Part shown: piece by piece, positions 48,938 through 57,492 of the stretch
How the letters are laid out: each line of letters begins with the position of its first letter
Numbering within the stretch: position 1 is the first letter of the stretch
Source: Microcoleus sp. FACHB-831
Lineage (GTDB): Bacteria > Cyanobacteriota > Cyanobacteriia > Cyanobacteriales > FACHB-T130
Assembly (NCBI RefSeq): GCF_014695585.1
Contig: NZ_JACJON010000027.1
Coordinates: 1 to 60,303, forward strand
Direction of reading: 5' to 3'
DNA: 60,303 nucleotides
Program-made: the position numbers and the translations under genes
The notes under the pieces: generated by a model
Databases searched by the model: none
What the model saw: only the letters and a program-made list of their open reading frames with translations
What the model was told of the DNA's origin: nothing

Positions 48938-51900
48938 ATGAAAGCTGAAGAAGCAGAAGTTTTTGTATTCCCGGCATCATTTGCCCAGCAGAGATTATGG
49001 TTTCTCGATCGTCTATTTCCAGGCAATTGTTTCTACAATGTGTCCGCAGCGCTTCGCCTGACGGGTTCGCTCAATGCTTCGGCGCTGGAGGAGACGTTCA
49101 ATGAAATTGTGCGTCGCCATGAAGCTTTGCGTACTAATTTTAGGATGCTGGAAGGGGAACTTGTTCAAGTAATTGCTCCCCAATTAACCATACCTTTGCC
49201 TCTTGTAGATTTGCAGAATTTCTCAGCAACGGAACAGCAAGCTGAAACTCGACGAATAGCAAATGAGGAGCGATCGCGTCCTTTCGATTTATCTCAGGAT
49301 TCGTTACTGCGAGTGATGCTGTTACAGCTAGACTCCTCAGAATATGTACTCCTCCTGAATCTGCATCACATTATCTCTGATGGCTGGTCAATTGGGGTGC
49401 TAATTCGGGAAATAGGAACGCTGTATGCAGCCTTTGCAAATAAAGAGCGATCGCCCTTACCAGAATTGCCCATCCAATATGCAGACTTTGCCGATTGGCA
49501 ACGCGAGTGGCTGCAAGGTGAAGTCCTAGAGACTCAATTAGCTTATTGGAAGCAGCAATTAGACAATCTTCCCCTGCTAAATTTGCCCACCGAGCGATCG
49601 CGCCCTGCTACTCCAACTTACCAAGGTGCGGCGCAATTTTTGGAATTACCTAAAAGTTTGAGTGCGGAATTAGAAGCACTTTCGCAGCGCCAAGGTGTTA
49701 CTCCCTTCATGACTCTTTTGGCAGCATTTCAAACCTTACTCTACCGCTACACGCAGCAAACAGATATTGCTATCGGTTCCCCAATTGCTAATCGCAACCG
49801 CAGCGAGATAGAAGGTTTAATTGGTTTTTTTGTTAATAATTTAGTGTTGCGTACCGACTTATCAGGCAACCCCAAATTTGTGGAATTGCTGGACAGAGTA
49901 CGGGAGGTAACGCTAGGAGCCTATGCCCATCAAGACTTACCTTTTGAGAAGCTTGTAGAGGAACTGCATCCAGAACGCAACCTGAGCTATCATCCATTAT
50001 TTCAAGTTGCATTCAGCCTGCAAAATACACCAATTGAAGTGCTAGAGTTACCTGGCCTTACGCTCTCGCAATTGGACTTTGACAACCCTAGCGCAAAGTT
50101 AGATCTGGAGTTCCATATGTGGGAATCTCCAGAAGGTTTGAGAGGACAGATAATTTATAGCACTGATTTATTTGATGATGCTACCATTACCCGCATGCTG
50201 GGACATTTCCAAATACTCCTAGAAGGGGTCGTTGCTAATCCAGAGCAGCGTTTGTGTGAATTACCAATTTTAACCAACGCAGAGCGGCATCAATTACTGG
50301 TAAACTTCAATTACCATCAATCAAAAACACAAAATCCAAAATTCAAAATTGAACAGTGTTTCCATCAGTTGTTTGAATCGCAAGTAGAGGAAACTCCTGA
50401 TGCGATCGCTCTCATTTTTGAAGACAAGAAATTAACCTATCGCGAACTAAACAGCCGCGCTAACCAACTTGCACGCTACCTGCAACAATTAGGGGTAGTC
50501 CCAGATGTTTTAGTTGGCCTTTGCTTAGAGCGTTCTATAGAAATGATAGTAGGACTATTAGCTATCCTCAAAGCTGGAGGAGCATATCTACCTCTAGATC
50601 CTACTTATCCTCAAGAACGCCTCAGCTTCATGGTGCAAGATTCTCAAGTATCGCTCTTATTAACTGATTCTATATTAGCTCCCCTTTTTAAGGGAATTTG
50701 GGGGAATCTCCAGCACGATATAGCTGTAGTTTGCTTAGATACAGATAGCGAAATAATCGCACAACAAGACCACCACAATCTAACTAACAACCTAACACCT
50801 GACAACCTAGCTTATGTAATCTATACTTCTGGATCAACAGGGAAACCGAAAGGCGTTCAGATCGCGCACCGAGGATTATCCAACTTAGCAGAAGCTCAAA
50901 TTAAAACTTTTAACGTAAAGCCAAATAACAGAATTCTGCAATTTGCATCGCTAAGTTTTGATGCTTCAATTTTCGAGATTGTTATGGCGCTGCGTTCGGG
51001 AGCAACACTCTATTTAGCTAAAAAAGAATTGCTTTTACCTGGACAACCATTAATTCAGCTATTGCAGAAAAATTATATTACCCACGTCACGCTTCCGCCT
51101 GCGGTACTTGCAGTTTTACCTACAGTAGAACTTCCCGCATTACAAACTATTATCGCCGCAGGAGAAGCTTGCTCTAAGGATATTGTAAAACGCTGGTTGC
51201 TCTCCGGGCGTCGTTTTTTTAATGCTTACGGGCCAACTGAAACAACTGTATGGGCTACTATTGCAGAAATAAGCGATCGCAGCATAACTCCGCCCATTGG
51301 TCGCCCAATTTATAACACTCAAATTTATATATTAGACGCTAATTTACAGCCCGTACCCATTGGGATTACTGGCGAATTATACATCGGCGGTGAAGGATTG
51401 TCGCGAGGATATATAAACCGTCCCGATCTAACTGCTGAGAAGTTTATTATTAATCCTTTTATCTATTGTACAGAGGCTAGCGATCGCGTTTCTAAAATTT
51501 ATAAAACTGGAGACTTAGGTCGTTATCGACCAGACGGCAATATTGAGTTTTTAGGTCGTATAGACGAACAAGTAAAAATTCGCGGTTTTCGCATCGAATT
51601 GGGAGAGATAGAAGCAGTTTTGAGCCAGCATCCTGGCGTGCGAGAAGCTGTAGTAATTGCTAGAGAAGATGCATCTGTTAACAAGCGGTTAGTAGCTTAC
51701 GTCGTACCTGACGATAAACTCATTAATGCAGAATCTAAAATCCAAAATCTAAAATCGGAAGAATTACGCGCTCGCATCAAACAAAAATTACCCGATTACA
51801 TGATACCTTCAGCTTTTATTGTGTTAGATTCTCTCCCAATAACACCTAATGGCAAAGTAGATCGCCTTAATTTACCTGCGCCGGATTATTCTGTTAGCCA

Positions 51901-53059
51901 AACACTAGATAAAGAATTTGTTGCTCCTCGTACCCCAACCGAGTCAACAGTTGCAAAAATATGGGCTGAAGCCCTTAACATAGAACGTGTAGGAATTTAT
52001 GATAACTTCTTCGACTTGGGAGGAGATTCGCTGCTGTCTATCCGCCTCATGGAGCAAATGCAAAAACAGTTTGAACGGGATATACCCCTGTCTTCTCTGT
52101 TTTTGAATCCAACGGTCGAAACTTTAGCAAATACTATCGATTCAAAAAGCGGCTCTCAGCCTTGGTCGCCTTTAGTGGCAATTCAGCCTAAAGGTTTAAA
52201 TCCACCTTTTTTCTGCGTTCATCCCATCTTTGGTGTTGTTTTTCCTTACTACGAATTAGCCTATAATTTGGGTACGAATCAACCATTTTACGCACTACAA
52301 CCAAAGGGACTTGACGGCGACTTAACTCCATTAACTAACATTAAAGATATGGCGGCTTATTATATTGAGGCGTTGCGTGCAGTTCAGCCGAAAGGGCCTT
52401 ATTTTCTGGGTGGTTGGTCTTTTGGAGGTTTGGTTGCTTTTGAAATGGCTCAACAATTGCAGCAAGCGGGTCATGAAGTAGGTCTACTTGCTATACTTGA
52501 CACCGCTGCACCAATACCAGCCAATAAACCTTCCTTTTGGGATGGGTTGAAGTTTCTTTTTACCACAGCGATGCGATCGCTATGGCCTTTCTTTATCGAT
52601 TATGTTTATCTACTTGTTGGTGGAAATAAGCCTAAATTTCCTAATTTAAATAAGTTATTTCACAAATTAATAAAAAATGAGTCGCGGCAATCCATATTGG
52701 GAAGAGCCGCTCTAGCTAGCCTCATGCCTGATGAATCTAAGCAGCGGATTTTAAACGAATTAACTATTCGTCCTATGCTTCGCGTATTCCAAGCCAACAG
52801 CGAGGCAACATTGAGTTACCTACCAAAGGTTTACCAGGATAATATTATTCTTTTTAAAAGCAGCGAAAAATCGGGTAAAGTTACTGGGGATGCAACTATG
52901 GGCTGGAGCGCTCTAACGACGGGAGGAGTGGAACTTAAGATGGTTCCAGGGAATCACCTAACTATGCTGAGAAAACCCCATGTAACGGTTCTCGCAGAAC
53001 AACTAAAAGATTGTATTGAAAAAGCAACGACTCGCCCGGTTGCAATCTTACCGCACTGA
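48938..53059 (+). CDS. Nonribosomal peptide synthetase terminal module (C-A-PCP-TE)
   Basis: A 1373-residue module from the ATG at 48938 (MKAEEAEVFVFPASFAQQRLW). The upstream TTG frame is not needed, and the start parallels that of module 1 (MSEPLRDEEVFVFP). The C domain has an intact HHIISDGW (143-150). The A domain has YTSGSTGKPKG, FDASIFEIV (Asp675) and YGPTETTVW. The pocket reads D-A-F-T-I-A-A-V-W-K, nearest to Phe-type codes but with an unusual Trp. PCP Ser1031 is in DNFFDLGGDSLL. The C-terminal type I thioesterase (about 1085-1370) has GGWSFGG (Ser1161) and GNHLTML (His1340) and should release the peptide by hydrolysis or cyclisation. Three repeat-derived stretches are in frame (50331, 50679, 51731). 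It is separated from modules 1-2 by 13.7 kb. Confidence 0.95.
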   Translation: MKAEEAEVFVFPASFAQQRLWFLDRLFPGNCFYNVSAALRLTGSLNASALEETFNEIVRRHEALRTNFRMLEGELVQVIAPQLTIPLPLVDLQNFSATEQQAETRRIANEERSRPFDLSQDSLLRVMLLQLDSSEYVLLLNLHHIISDGWSIGVLIREIGTLYAAFANKERSPLPELPIQYADFADWQREWLQGEVLETQLAYWKQQLDNLPLLNLPTERSRPATPTYQGAAQFLELPKSLSAELEALSQRQGVTPFMTLLAAFQTLLYRYTQQTDIAIGSPIANRNRSEIEGLIGFFVNNLVLRTDLSGNPKFVELLDRVREVTLGAYAHQDLPFEKLVEELHPERNLSYHPLFQVAFSLQNTPIEVLELPGLTLSQLDFDNPSAKLDLEFHMWESPEGLRGQIIYSTDLFDDATITRMLGHFQILLEGVVANPEQRLCELPILTNAERHQLLVNFNYHQSKTQNPKFKIEQCFHQLFESQVEETPDAIALIFEDKKLTYRELNSRANQLARYLQQLGVVPDVLVGLCLERSIEMIVGLLAILKAGGAYLPLDPTYPQERLSFMVQDSQVSLLLTDSILAPLFKGIWGNLQHDIAVVCLDTDSEIIAQQDHHNLTNNLTPDNLAYVIYTSGSTGKPKGVQIAHRGLSNLAEAQIKTFNVKPNNRILQFASLSFDASIFEIVMALRSGATLYLAKKELLLPGQPLIQLLQKNYITHVTLPPAVLAVLPTVELPALQTIIAAGEACSKDIVKRWLLSGRRFFNAYGPTETTVWATIAEISDRSITPPIGRPIYNTQIYILDANLQPVPIGITGELYIGGEGLSRGYINRPDLTAEKFIINPFIYCTEASDRVSKIYKTGDLGRYRPDGNIEFLGRIDEQVKIRGFRIELGEIEAVLSQHPGVREAVVIAREDASVNKRLVAYVVPDDKLINAESKIQNLKSEELRARIKQKLPDYMIPSAFIVLDSLPITPNGKVDRLNLPAPDYSVSQTLDKEFVAPRTPTESTVAKIWAEALNIERVGIYDNFFDLGGDSLLSIRLMEQMQKQFERDIPLSSLFLNPTVETLANTIDSKSGSQPWSPLVAIQPKGLNPPFFCVHPIFGVVFPYYELAYNLGTNQPFYALQPKGLDGDLTPLTNIKDMAAYYIEALRAVQPKGPYFLGGWSFGGLVAFEMAQQLQQAGHEVGLLAILDTAAPIPANKPSFWDGLKFLFTTAMRSLWPFFIDYVYLLVGGNKPKFPNLNKLFHKLIKNESRQSILGRAALASLMPDESKQRILNELTIRPMLRVFQANSEATLSYLPKVYQDNIILFKSSEKSGKVTGDATMGWSALTTGGVELKMVPGNHLTMLRKPHVTVLAEQLKDCIEKATTRPVAILPH
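50331..50353 (+). repeat. Heptamer-type run inside NRPS module 3 (C-A linker)
   Basis: AAAATCCAAAATTCAAAATT, then GAA; encodes QNPKFKIE in the linker before the A domain. Confidence 0.65.
50679..50711 (+). repeat. CTCCCCTTTTTAAGGGAATT-GGGGGAATC-type element inside the A domain of module 3
   Basis: C-run, TTTTTAAGGG, then TTTGGGGG; encodes LFKGIWGNLQ between VQDSQVSLLLTDS and DIAVVCLD. Modules 1 and 2 have shorter sequence at this point, so it is an insertion. Confidence 0.6.
51472..51493 (+). repeat. Degenerate palindromic stretch in the A domain of module 3
   Basis: AGAGGCTAGCGATCGCGTTT, then CT; encodes EASDRVS between NPFI and KIYKTGDL, the same loop as 29737 and 33201. It contains a HIP1 site. 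Confidence 0.45.
51731..51760 (+). repeat. Heptamer-type run near the end of the A domain of module 3
   Basis: GAATCTAAAATCCAAAATCT, then AAAATCGGAA; encodes ESKIQNLKSEE just before LRARIKQKLPDYMIPSAF. Module 1 has INPKSND at this place and lacks a clear repeat. Confidence 0.7.
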
Positions 53060-53246
53060 CCCTGCACCGATGGTTGCAGCCGCCGCGCAGTTTACTTTTC
53101 CCCATATATTTTAAGGCATTAGAAACTATGCGATCGCTACATAATTTTGACACGCGATCGCTTACCCCCGACGACTTGAAATGACCGCAAGGAGGAATTT
53201 TTTATAGGATTTCAATTGTATAGAACTTATCTACTTAAACCAAACT

Positions 53247-54611
53247 TTAGCGAAATCCACGCAAAGCAGAAGCGCGACTTTCAAAAAGTTGCGCCACTCC
53301 TTCAGCAATTTTACTCACCACATCACCATCACACTCTGACAAAAATTCACCAGCAGAAATATTTCCAGCAAAGAACTCTTTAGATTGCTTGAGTAGGTAT
53401 CCGCTAGAGGTAAACCCGATAGATTTGATGATAAAGGTAGATACTGGTGAGTTTTTAATATCATAAGCCGAATCCCGATTTCGCCCCTTATTTAACAGTT
53501 CCAATACCTCCCTTTCTAGAGCAGTTTGTGGCTCACACGCTCTCGCGATATCTGGCAGAAAATGGTCTAACGCTGGCGTCAAAATACCCGGTGAAGGTAG
53601 TTCACCCATCAATGTAGAAAGGGGAATATCTCTTCCCAAACGATAAGAAAGCGCTTCCAAAATGGCGATCGTGATCAGCTTAATTCCTAGATAAAGCTTG
53701 GCCACTTCCATGTTCTTTCTAGTTCTAGAAGCAAGAGCCAAGTATGTTTGGTCATCCGGCTCTCCCATGAACTGTTGGAACACCAATTCCGGTTTAAGGA
53801 AATTCATAAATCCTTCCATCTTTTGCAAGGATCTGCGGAATCCATGAACCGTGTAGGCATTGCGGTGTAACAATTCGTGGTTAGTTTCGGGTAACAGATT
53901 CCACGTATTGTCCAGAAAATCGGCAGAATTAGGATAGGCAAAATTCTCCACATCCCGGTTCGATAATCGGACTGAGCGCTTGACTACTTCACAAGTTTTG
54001 GCATCTGTCCATCCAAAATTAAACTGCTCGTTAGCCTTAATTAAGCGCTGGTACAGAAGATCGCTAGGAGTTAAACCAGATTCCAGCTTCGGACGAAAAG
54101 GAATCGTCGCCTCAATACAAGCTGCTATCTCAGCGATGATATCAGGTGTGAGGAAAAACTCTAAAGCTTTGGCAGCAACAATTGCACTTAGAAATTCGTT
54201 TTGCCCTGAAAATGGAGATAGCGGCTGAGCGGGAACAAACCCAAACACCGCCGCTACAATTTCAAACATACGATCGTTTGGCAGTTGCGAAAGCTCGCGA
54301 ATCACTAGCTGTCCGCGCACCTCTTTGACAAAAGGCGAAATGTAACAGCTGATATTGAGACTCACGCCCTGATCGACTTGCACGTAAACAAGATCGTGAA
54401 ACAAAGCTGCCAAGACCTCAATGGCATCGACCGACCCACCCACCTCAAAAATGTGTTCTGGAGTATGAAAATAACGCCAGGGGCCAGTCATTGTTTGGAT
54501 AATCAGCTCGGCTGTCTCTTCGAGTTGAGTAGCATCGACGTGACCCTTTAGCTCCTTGATTGCCCCCAGTAAACAATCCAAGCACCGTTTGCTATCGGCT
54601 TGTTGCTCCAC
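53247..54611 (-). CDS. HD-domain-like protein of unknown function
   Basis: A 454-residue protein starting at GTG 54611, supported by AGGGAGAG upstream. Residues 45-75 contain RYFHTPEHIFEV and AALFHDLVYVQVD, the H...H and HD motifs of metal-dependent HD-superfamily phosphohydrolases. The rest is helical without recognised motifs. In particular, CIEATIPFRPK (about 165) fits the HD fold's later helix where a further metal ligand is expected. No TM or signal peptide. It lies convergent to the terminal NRPS gene but shows no link to peptide synthesis. Substrate unknown (nucleotide or other phosphate ester possible). Confidence 0.75.
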   Translation of the reverse strand: MEQQADSKRCLDCLLGAIKELKGHVDATQLEETAELIIQTMTGPWRYFHTPEHIFEVGGSVDAIEVLAALFHDLVYVQVDQGVSLNISCYISPFVKEVRGQLVIRELSQLPNDRMFEIVAAVFGFVPAQPLSPFSGQNEFLSAIVAAKALEFFLTPDIIAEIAACIEATIPFRPKLESGLTPSDLLYQRLIKANEQFNFGWTDAKTCEVVKRSVRLSNRDVENFAYPNSADFLDNTWNLLPETNHELLHRNAYTVHGFRRSLQKMEGFMNFLKPELVFQQFMGEPDDQTYLALASRTRKNMEVAKLYLGIKLITIAILEALSYRLGRDIPLSTLMGELPSPGILTPALDHFLPDIARACEPQTALEREVLELLNKGRNRDSAYDIKNSPVSTFIIKSIGFTSSGYLLKQSKEFFAGNISAGEFLSECDGDVVSKIAEGVAQLFESRASALRGFR

Positions 54612-54833
54612 CTTTGCTCTCCCTGGTTTCCCTGATTTTTCTGCATGGTATCAAAGGCGTTTGCAAAACGCCATGTGCCACTTATTAAGATTCCGGAGTC
54701 GGTTACATAGTCATACCCTAAAGTAGTTCTGGGTTTGGGCGTGGTATTTTTAGCTACTGTCGGTTGTACTGCCCTTCCCATTCGTTACAAGTTCAGAGAA
54801 GCGTCTTAAAGGGGTCTGCGGGCATCGGCGACC

Positions 54834-54984
54834 GATATAGTTGTGAGGGATGCAAGGATGCCCCACATGGACGGGATTGCTGCCATTCAAGCGATTAAGC
54901 AAAGCCTACCCAATGGGGTTATTGCTGACTTCCCATACCTGGCAAACTGAGGCCATTGCAGCAATCTACAGCGGTGCCGATGCC
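54834..54984 (+). pseudogene. Frameshifted remnant of a response-regulator receiver domain
   Basis: Frame A (from 54834) reads DIVVRDARMPHMDGIAAIQA then IKQSLPNG, the phosphoacceptor segment of a NarL-type receiver, and stops at 54948-54950. A second frame (that of the ATG at 54850) continues the family pattern from about 54915 with LLLTSHTWQTEAIAAIYSGADA. A frameshift between about 54912 and 54930 therefore splits one receiver. Neither its beginning nor the DNA-binding domain is found, so this is a decayed fragment. Confidence 0.65.
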
Positions 54985-55074
54985 CCAATAGTTACTAATA
55001 TGTGTTACTTGGGGCTAAAGCTGAAACTAAATGTCATTAAACCTGCGTCCCTCATGGCTGCCTCTGAAGATGAA

Positions 55075-55599
55075 CTAAAACTCTCCGAAAAAGGGACCGT
55101 TTTTGATACTGCCATCGGGCATAATGGTTTCGTAAACAAAGTTACCATAACTCCAAATAATATTGGGACTGATGTAAGCATCTCTGAAGTTAGTTCTAAT
55201 CAGAATAGCGAACTCGAAACTCCTGATGTTGGCTCCACAGAAGATAGCACGAGTAGCATTCATCTGAGCCAAGTTGGTTCCTCCCAAATCGGCTCCAGTC
55301 AAATCACACCAACGCAAGTTGGCGGAATACAAATTAGCATCCCTGATAATAGCGTGCTTCAACCAAGCTCTTTCCAAGGAAACACCAAACAAATCGGCTC
55401 CAGTCAAATCGGCTCCTCTCAAATAAGCTTGTCTCAAATAGGCTCCACGCAAGTTAATATCTCGCAAAATAGCCCCTTCGAGGTCAATCATACAATCCTG
55501 GGGAACGCCCTCGGATTGGATCAACTCAATCCCTCGAAAATCGCGCTCTCCATCAGCATACCTAGCCAACAATTCCTCAGCAGTGATTTTCCAAGCCAT
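55075..55599 (-). CDS. Pentapeptide-repeat protein, short
   Basis: A 174-residue protein. A short N-terminal helix (MAWKITAEELLARYADGERD) is followed by about 20 pentapeptides from FRGIEL (residue 21) to about 145, e.g. LRGAYLRQAYLRGADLTGADL and LRWCDLTGADLGGTNLAQMN. The C-terminal cap reads ISPNIIWSYGNFVYETIMPDG. The starting pattern (EELL..YA.GERDF.G..L) is common in cyanobacterial pentapeptide proteins. Cytosolic, function unknown. An opposite-strand frame over the same bases has Ser/Gln-biased composition and is the complement of the repeats. Hairpin CCGTTTT/AAAACGG at 55655-55672 lies upstream. Confidence 0.85.
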   Translation of the reverse strand: MAWKITAEELLARYADGERDFRGIELIQSEGVPQDCMIDLEGAILRDINLRGAYLRQAYLRGADLTGADLFGVSLERAWLKHAIIRDANLYSANLRWCDLTGADLGGTNLAQMNATRAIFCGANIRSFEFAILIRTNFRDAYISPNIIWSYGNFVYETIMPDGSIKNGPFFGEF

Positions 55600-56018
55600 A
55601 ATTTAACCTCCAATTTGGTTTCTAGGCTCAAATCTAGCGCAACTAATATTTAGTCCGTTTTACTAAAAACGGAAATTCTATGCGACATCAACCTCCAAAT
55701 AAAAAACATCCCTACCGGACAACTACCAGAAGCTGAAATCACCAAACCTGAAACCAGGGATGTGAAAAATCTTAAGAATTTTTTCACAAGTTGTACCCCT
55801 CTTAAGCCCAACTCCTCGATATCATAACGGGGCAATTAATTGTAATGTGTTAGCGCGGATAAGCCCTCTCTAGCTATTTGGCGGTGAAGACTAGAAGGTA
55901 CTAGAGAAAGGGGAGAGGTGACAGCGATCGCCTGCGAATATTTGTTACTTTAGAAACCAATGTAAAAAACGCATAGATATAATTTTGGAGGAAAACTCCA
56001 TAAAAGGATAAACGTACA
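55600..56018. other. 419-bp intergenic region before glbN
   Basis: Divergent promoter region of the pentapeptide gene (minus) and glbN (plus). It contains the small hairpin CCGTTTT-ACTA-AAAACGG (55655-55672), a HIP1 site near 55923, and the hairpin GGAG/CTCC about 35 bp before the glbN start. A minus-strand 61-codon frame (55650-55835) is not convincing. Confidence 0.45.
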
Positions 56019-56372
56019 ATGACGAGTTTATACGAGAAGATTGGCGGACAAGCAGCCGTTGCGGGCGTAGTGGATGATTTTTATAAGCTTGTTTTGGCAG
56101 ACGATACAGTTAGTTCGTTTTTCGTTCATACAGATATGGAAAAACAGCGTCGTCATCAAACTGCTTTTATTTCCTTTGCCCTTGGTGGCCCTCAATACTC
56201 AGGCCGTTCGATGGAAAAAGCGCACGAAGGTTTGAATTTGCAGCCGCAACACTTTGATGCGATCGCCAAGCATCTGGGCGAGGCAATGGCTGCACATGGA
56301 GTACCGCAAGAAGATATTAACACAGCACTCGGACACGTTGCGAGTTTAAAAGATGCTGTTTTATACAAGTAA
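56019..56372 (+). CDS. glbN: Group I truncated hemoglobin
   Basis: A 117-residue 2-on-2 globin. MTSLYEKIGGQAAVAGVVDDFYKLV is the classic start; the two Gly-rich signatures of truncated globins are visible (IGG near 8-10 and FALGGP about 53-58). The proximal heme ligand is His69 (KAHEGLNL). His46 (RRHQTAF) sits where cyanobacterial GlbN has its distal ligand, so a hexacoordinate heme is likely. Proposed roles in the family are handling of NO and reactive nitrogen species. It is preceded by an AAAAGGA site and stands alone. Confidence 0.95.
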   Translation: MTSLYEKIGGQAAVAGVVDDFYKLVLADDTVSSFFVHTDMEKQRRHQTAFISFALGGPQYSGRSMEKAHEGLNLQPQHFDAIAKHLGEAMAAHGVPQEDINTALGHVASLKDAVLYK

Positions 56373-56758
56373 ACCCAAAGCCCAATCTATTGAATTTTCA
56401 ACAGGTTGGGAATAGCAGCGATCGCTTACCATAAATATCTATCCTGTGCCCCTAATTCAGCTATTTTTCTAATTTCCTCTTCTATCCAGCAGCGAACAGG
56501 CAATAAGTCCGGCATATCACCCAACGCACAAGATATAGAATTTGGCAGAACTGTTGTAGACAGCTATTAATATTCGCTTTTATTTGAACGCGCCAGCAAA
56601 GACAAAATTCAGGTAGACCCTTCGTTTCTCATCTTGGGCGGCGCCATGAAGCGATCGCGGTCTATCCAGAATCTGACAGTAGTAATTTAGCTCTTTGCTC
56701 GTGGAACTACAGCCAACGTGCTTGTGTCGTACCTAGAAATAGCGCTGAGAATTGAAAA
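56373..56758. other. 386-bp intergenic region with no recognised feature
   Basis: No plausible gene or strong hairpin; presumably holds the promoter of the secreted protein gene at 56759. Confidence 0.4.
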
Positions 56759-57235
56759 ATGAAGAAAAACTTAATCAAGGGCACAGGAATAGTTAGCTTT
56801 GGGGTTGTAGCTATAGGAATTTTAGCTACTAACTGGCTACCAGTTTTTGCACAGTCTTCATCAGCCCCAACCAAGCAAACTAAACAGGCAATTTCTAGTC
56901 TACCTAACGGTAACTATTTTTACGGCTCATCACGTTTGCCTTATAAATCCGGTGGTGATTACGTTATTTTCCGTAAAACAGGTGGCACGATAACAGGAAT
57001 GAAGTATCCAGTTCCTGGAGAACCAACTTGCTTTAAGGGAACTGCTAGCCGGACTACAATTACTAACGTTACCGTGCAGTACGTGCCGCTAGGCGAATCA
57101 AACGCTCAAGGCAATTTTGTACCAAGGAATCCCCTCAACTTAAGTTCTTACTATAAACTCAAGTTTGACCAAGCACCTAATTTTGCTAAAAAAGGTTTGC
57201 AGGGATGCGTCCAAGTATTTGCTAATAAAAAATAA
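56759..57235 (+). CDS. Secreted protein of unknown function
   Basis: A 158-residue protein with a clear signal peptide (MKKNLIKGTGIVSFGVVAIG, hydrophobic to about 27, cleavage near VFAQSS). The mature domain begins with a short low-complexity stretch. It then has LPNGNYFYGSSRLPYKSGGDYVIFRKTGG, a single disulfide-capable pair (Cys in PTCFKG and in GCVQVFANKK), and alternating strand-like segments (TITNVTVQYVPLGE). It looks like a small beta-rich periplasmic protein known only from cyanobacteria. No enzymatic motif. An inverted repeat (ACAACAGCCAG 57308-57318 / CTGGCTGTTGT 57330-57340) follows and may end the transcript. Confidence 0.75.
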   Translation: MKKNLIKGTGIVSFGVVAIGILATNWLPVFAQSSSAPTKQTKQAISSLPNGNYFYGSSRLPYKSGGDYVIFRKTGGTITGMKYPVPGEPTCFKGTASRTTITNVTVQYVPLGESNAQGNFVPRNPLNLSSYYKLKFDQAPNFAKKGLQGCVQVFANKK

Positions 57236-57492
57236 ACCTTTTTCGATACTGCTTTTCTGGCAACCGATTTACTACAGTTTGGTTTAATCGGAAAAATGCC
57301 AGTCGCGACAACAGCCAGTTTTGTTCCTGCTGGCTGTTGTTGCGCTAGAGTAATTTTGGGTAGAGGCGAAGCAGTTCTGGTAGTATCTTTTTTGCATAAA
57401 TGCGATCGCCCCCCTGAATTTAGTCTGGATGCACTTGCCCTACTTAAAGAAATTGCTAAAGATGCAAATGGCTTAAAGTAACAGCAGTAGCG

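Noticed and set aside
54850-55653. Long plus-strand open frame rich in Ser, Gln and Ile
   Set aside because: It is mostly the complement of the minus-strand pentapeptide gene (55075-55599); its repeats (SQIGSSQIG) mirror the pentapeptide coils. Only its first part belongs to the receiver relic.
57296-57481. 61-codon plus-strand frame
   Set aside because: Its beginning is an inverted repeat (ACAACAGCCAG/CTGGCTGTTGT) and its composition is not gene-like.
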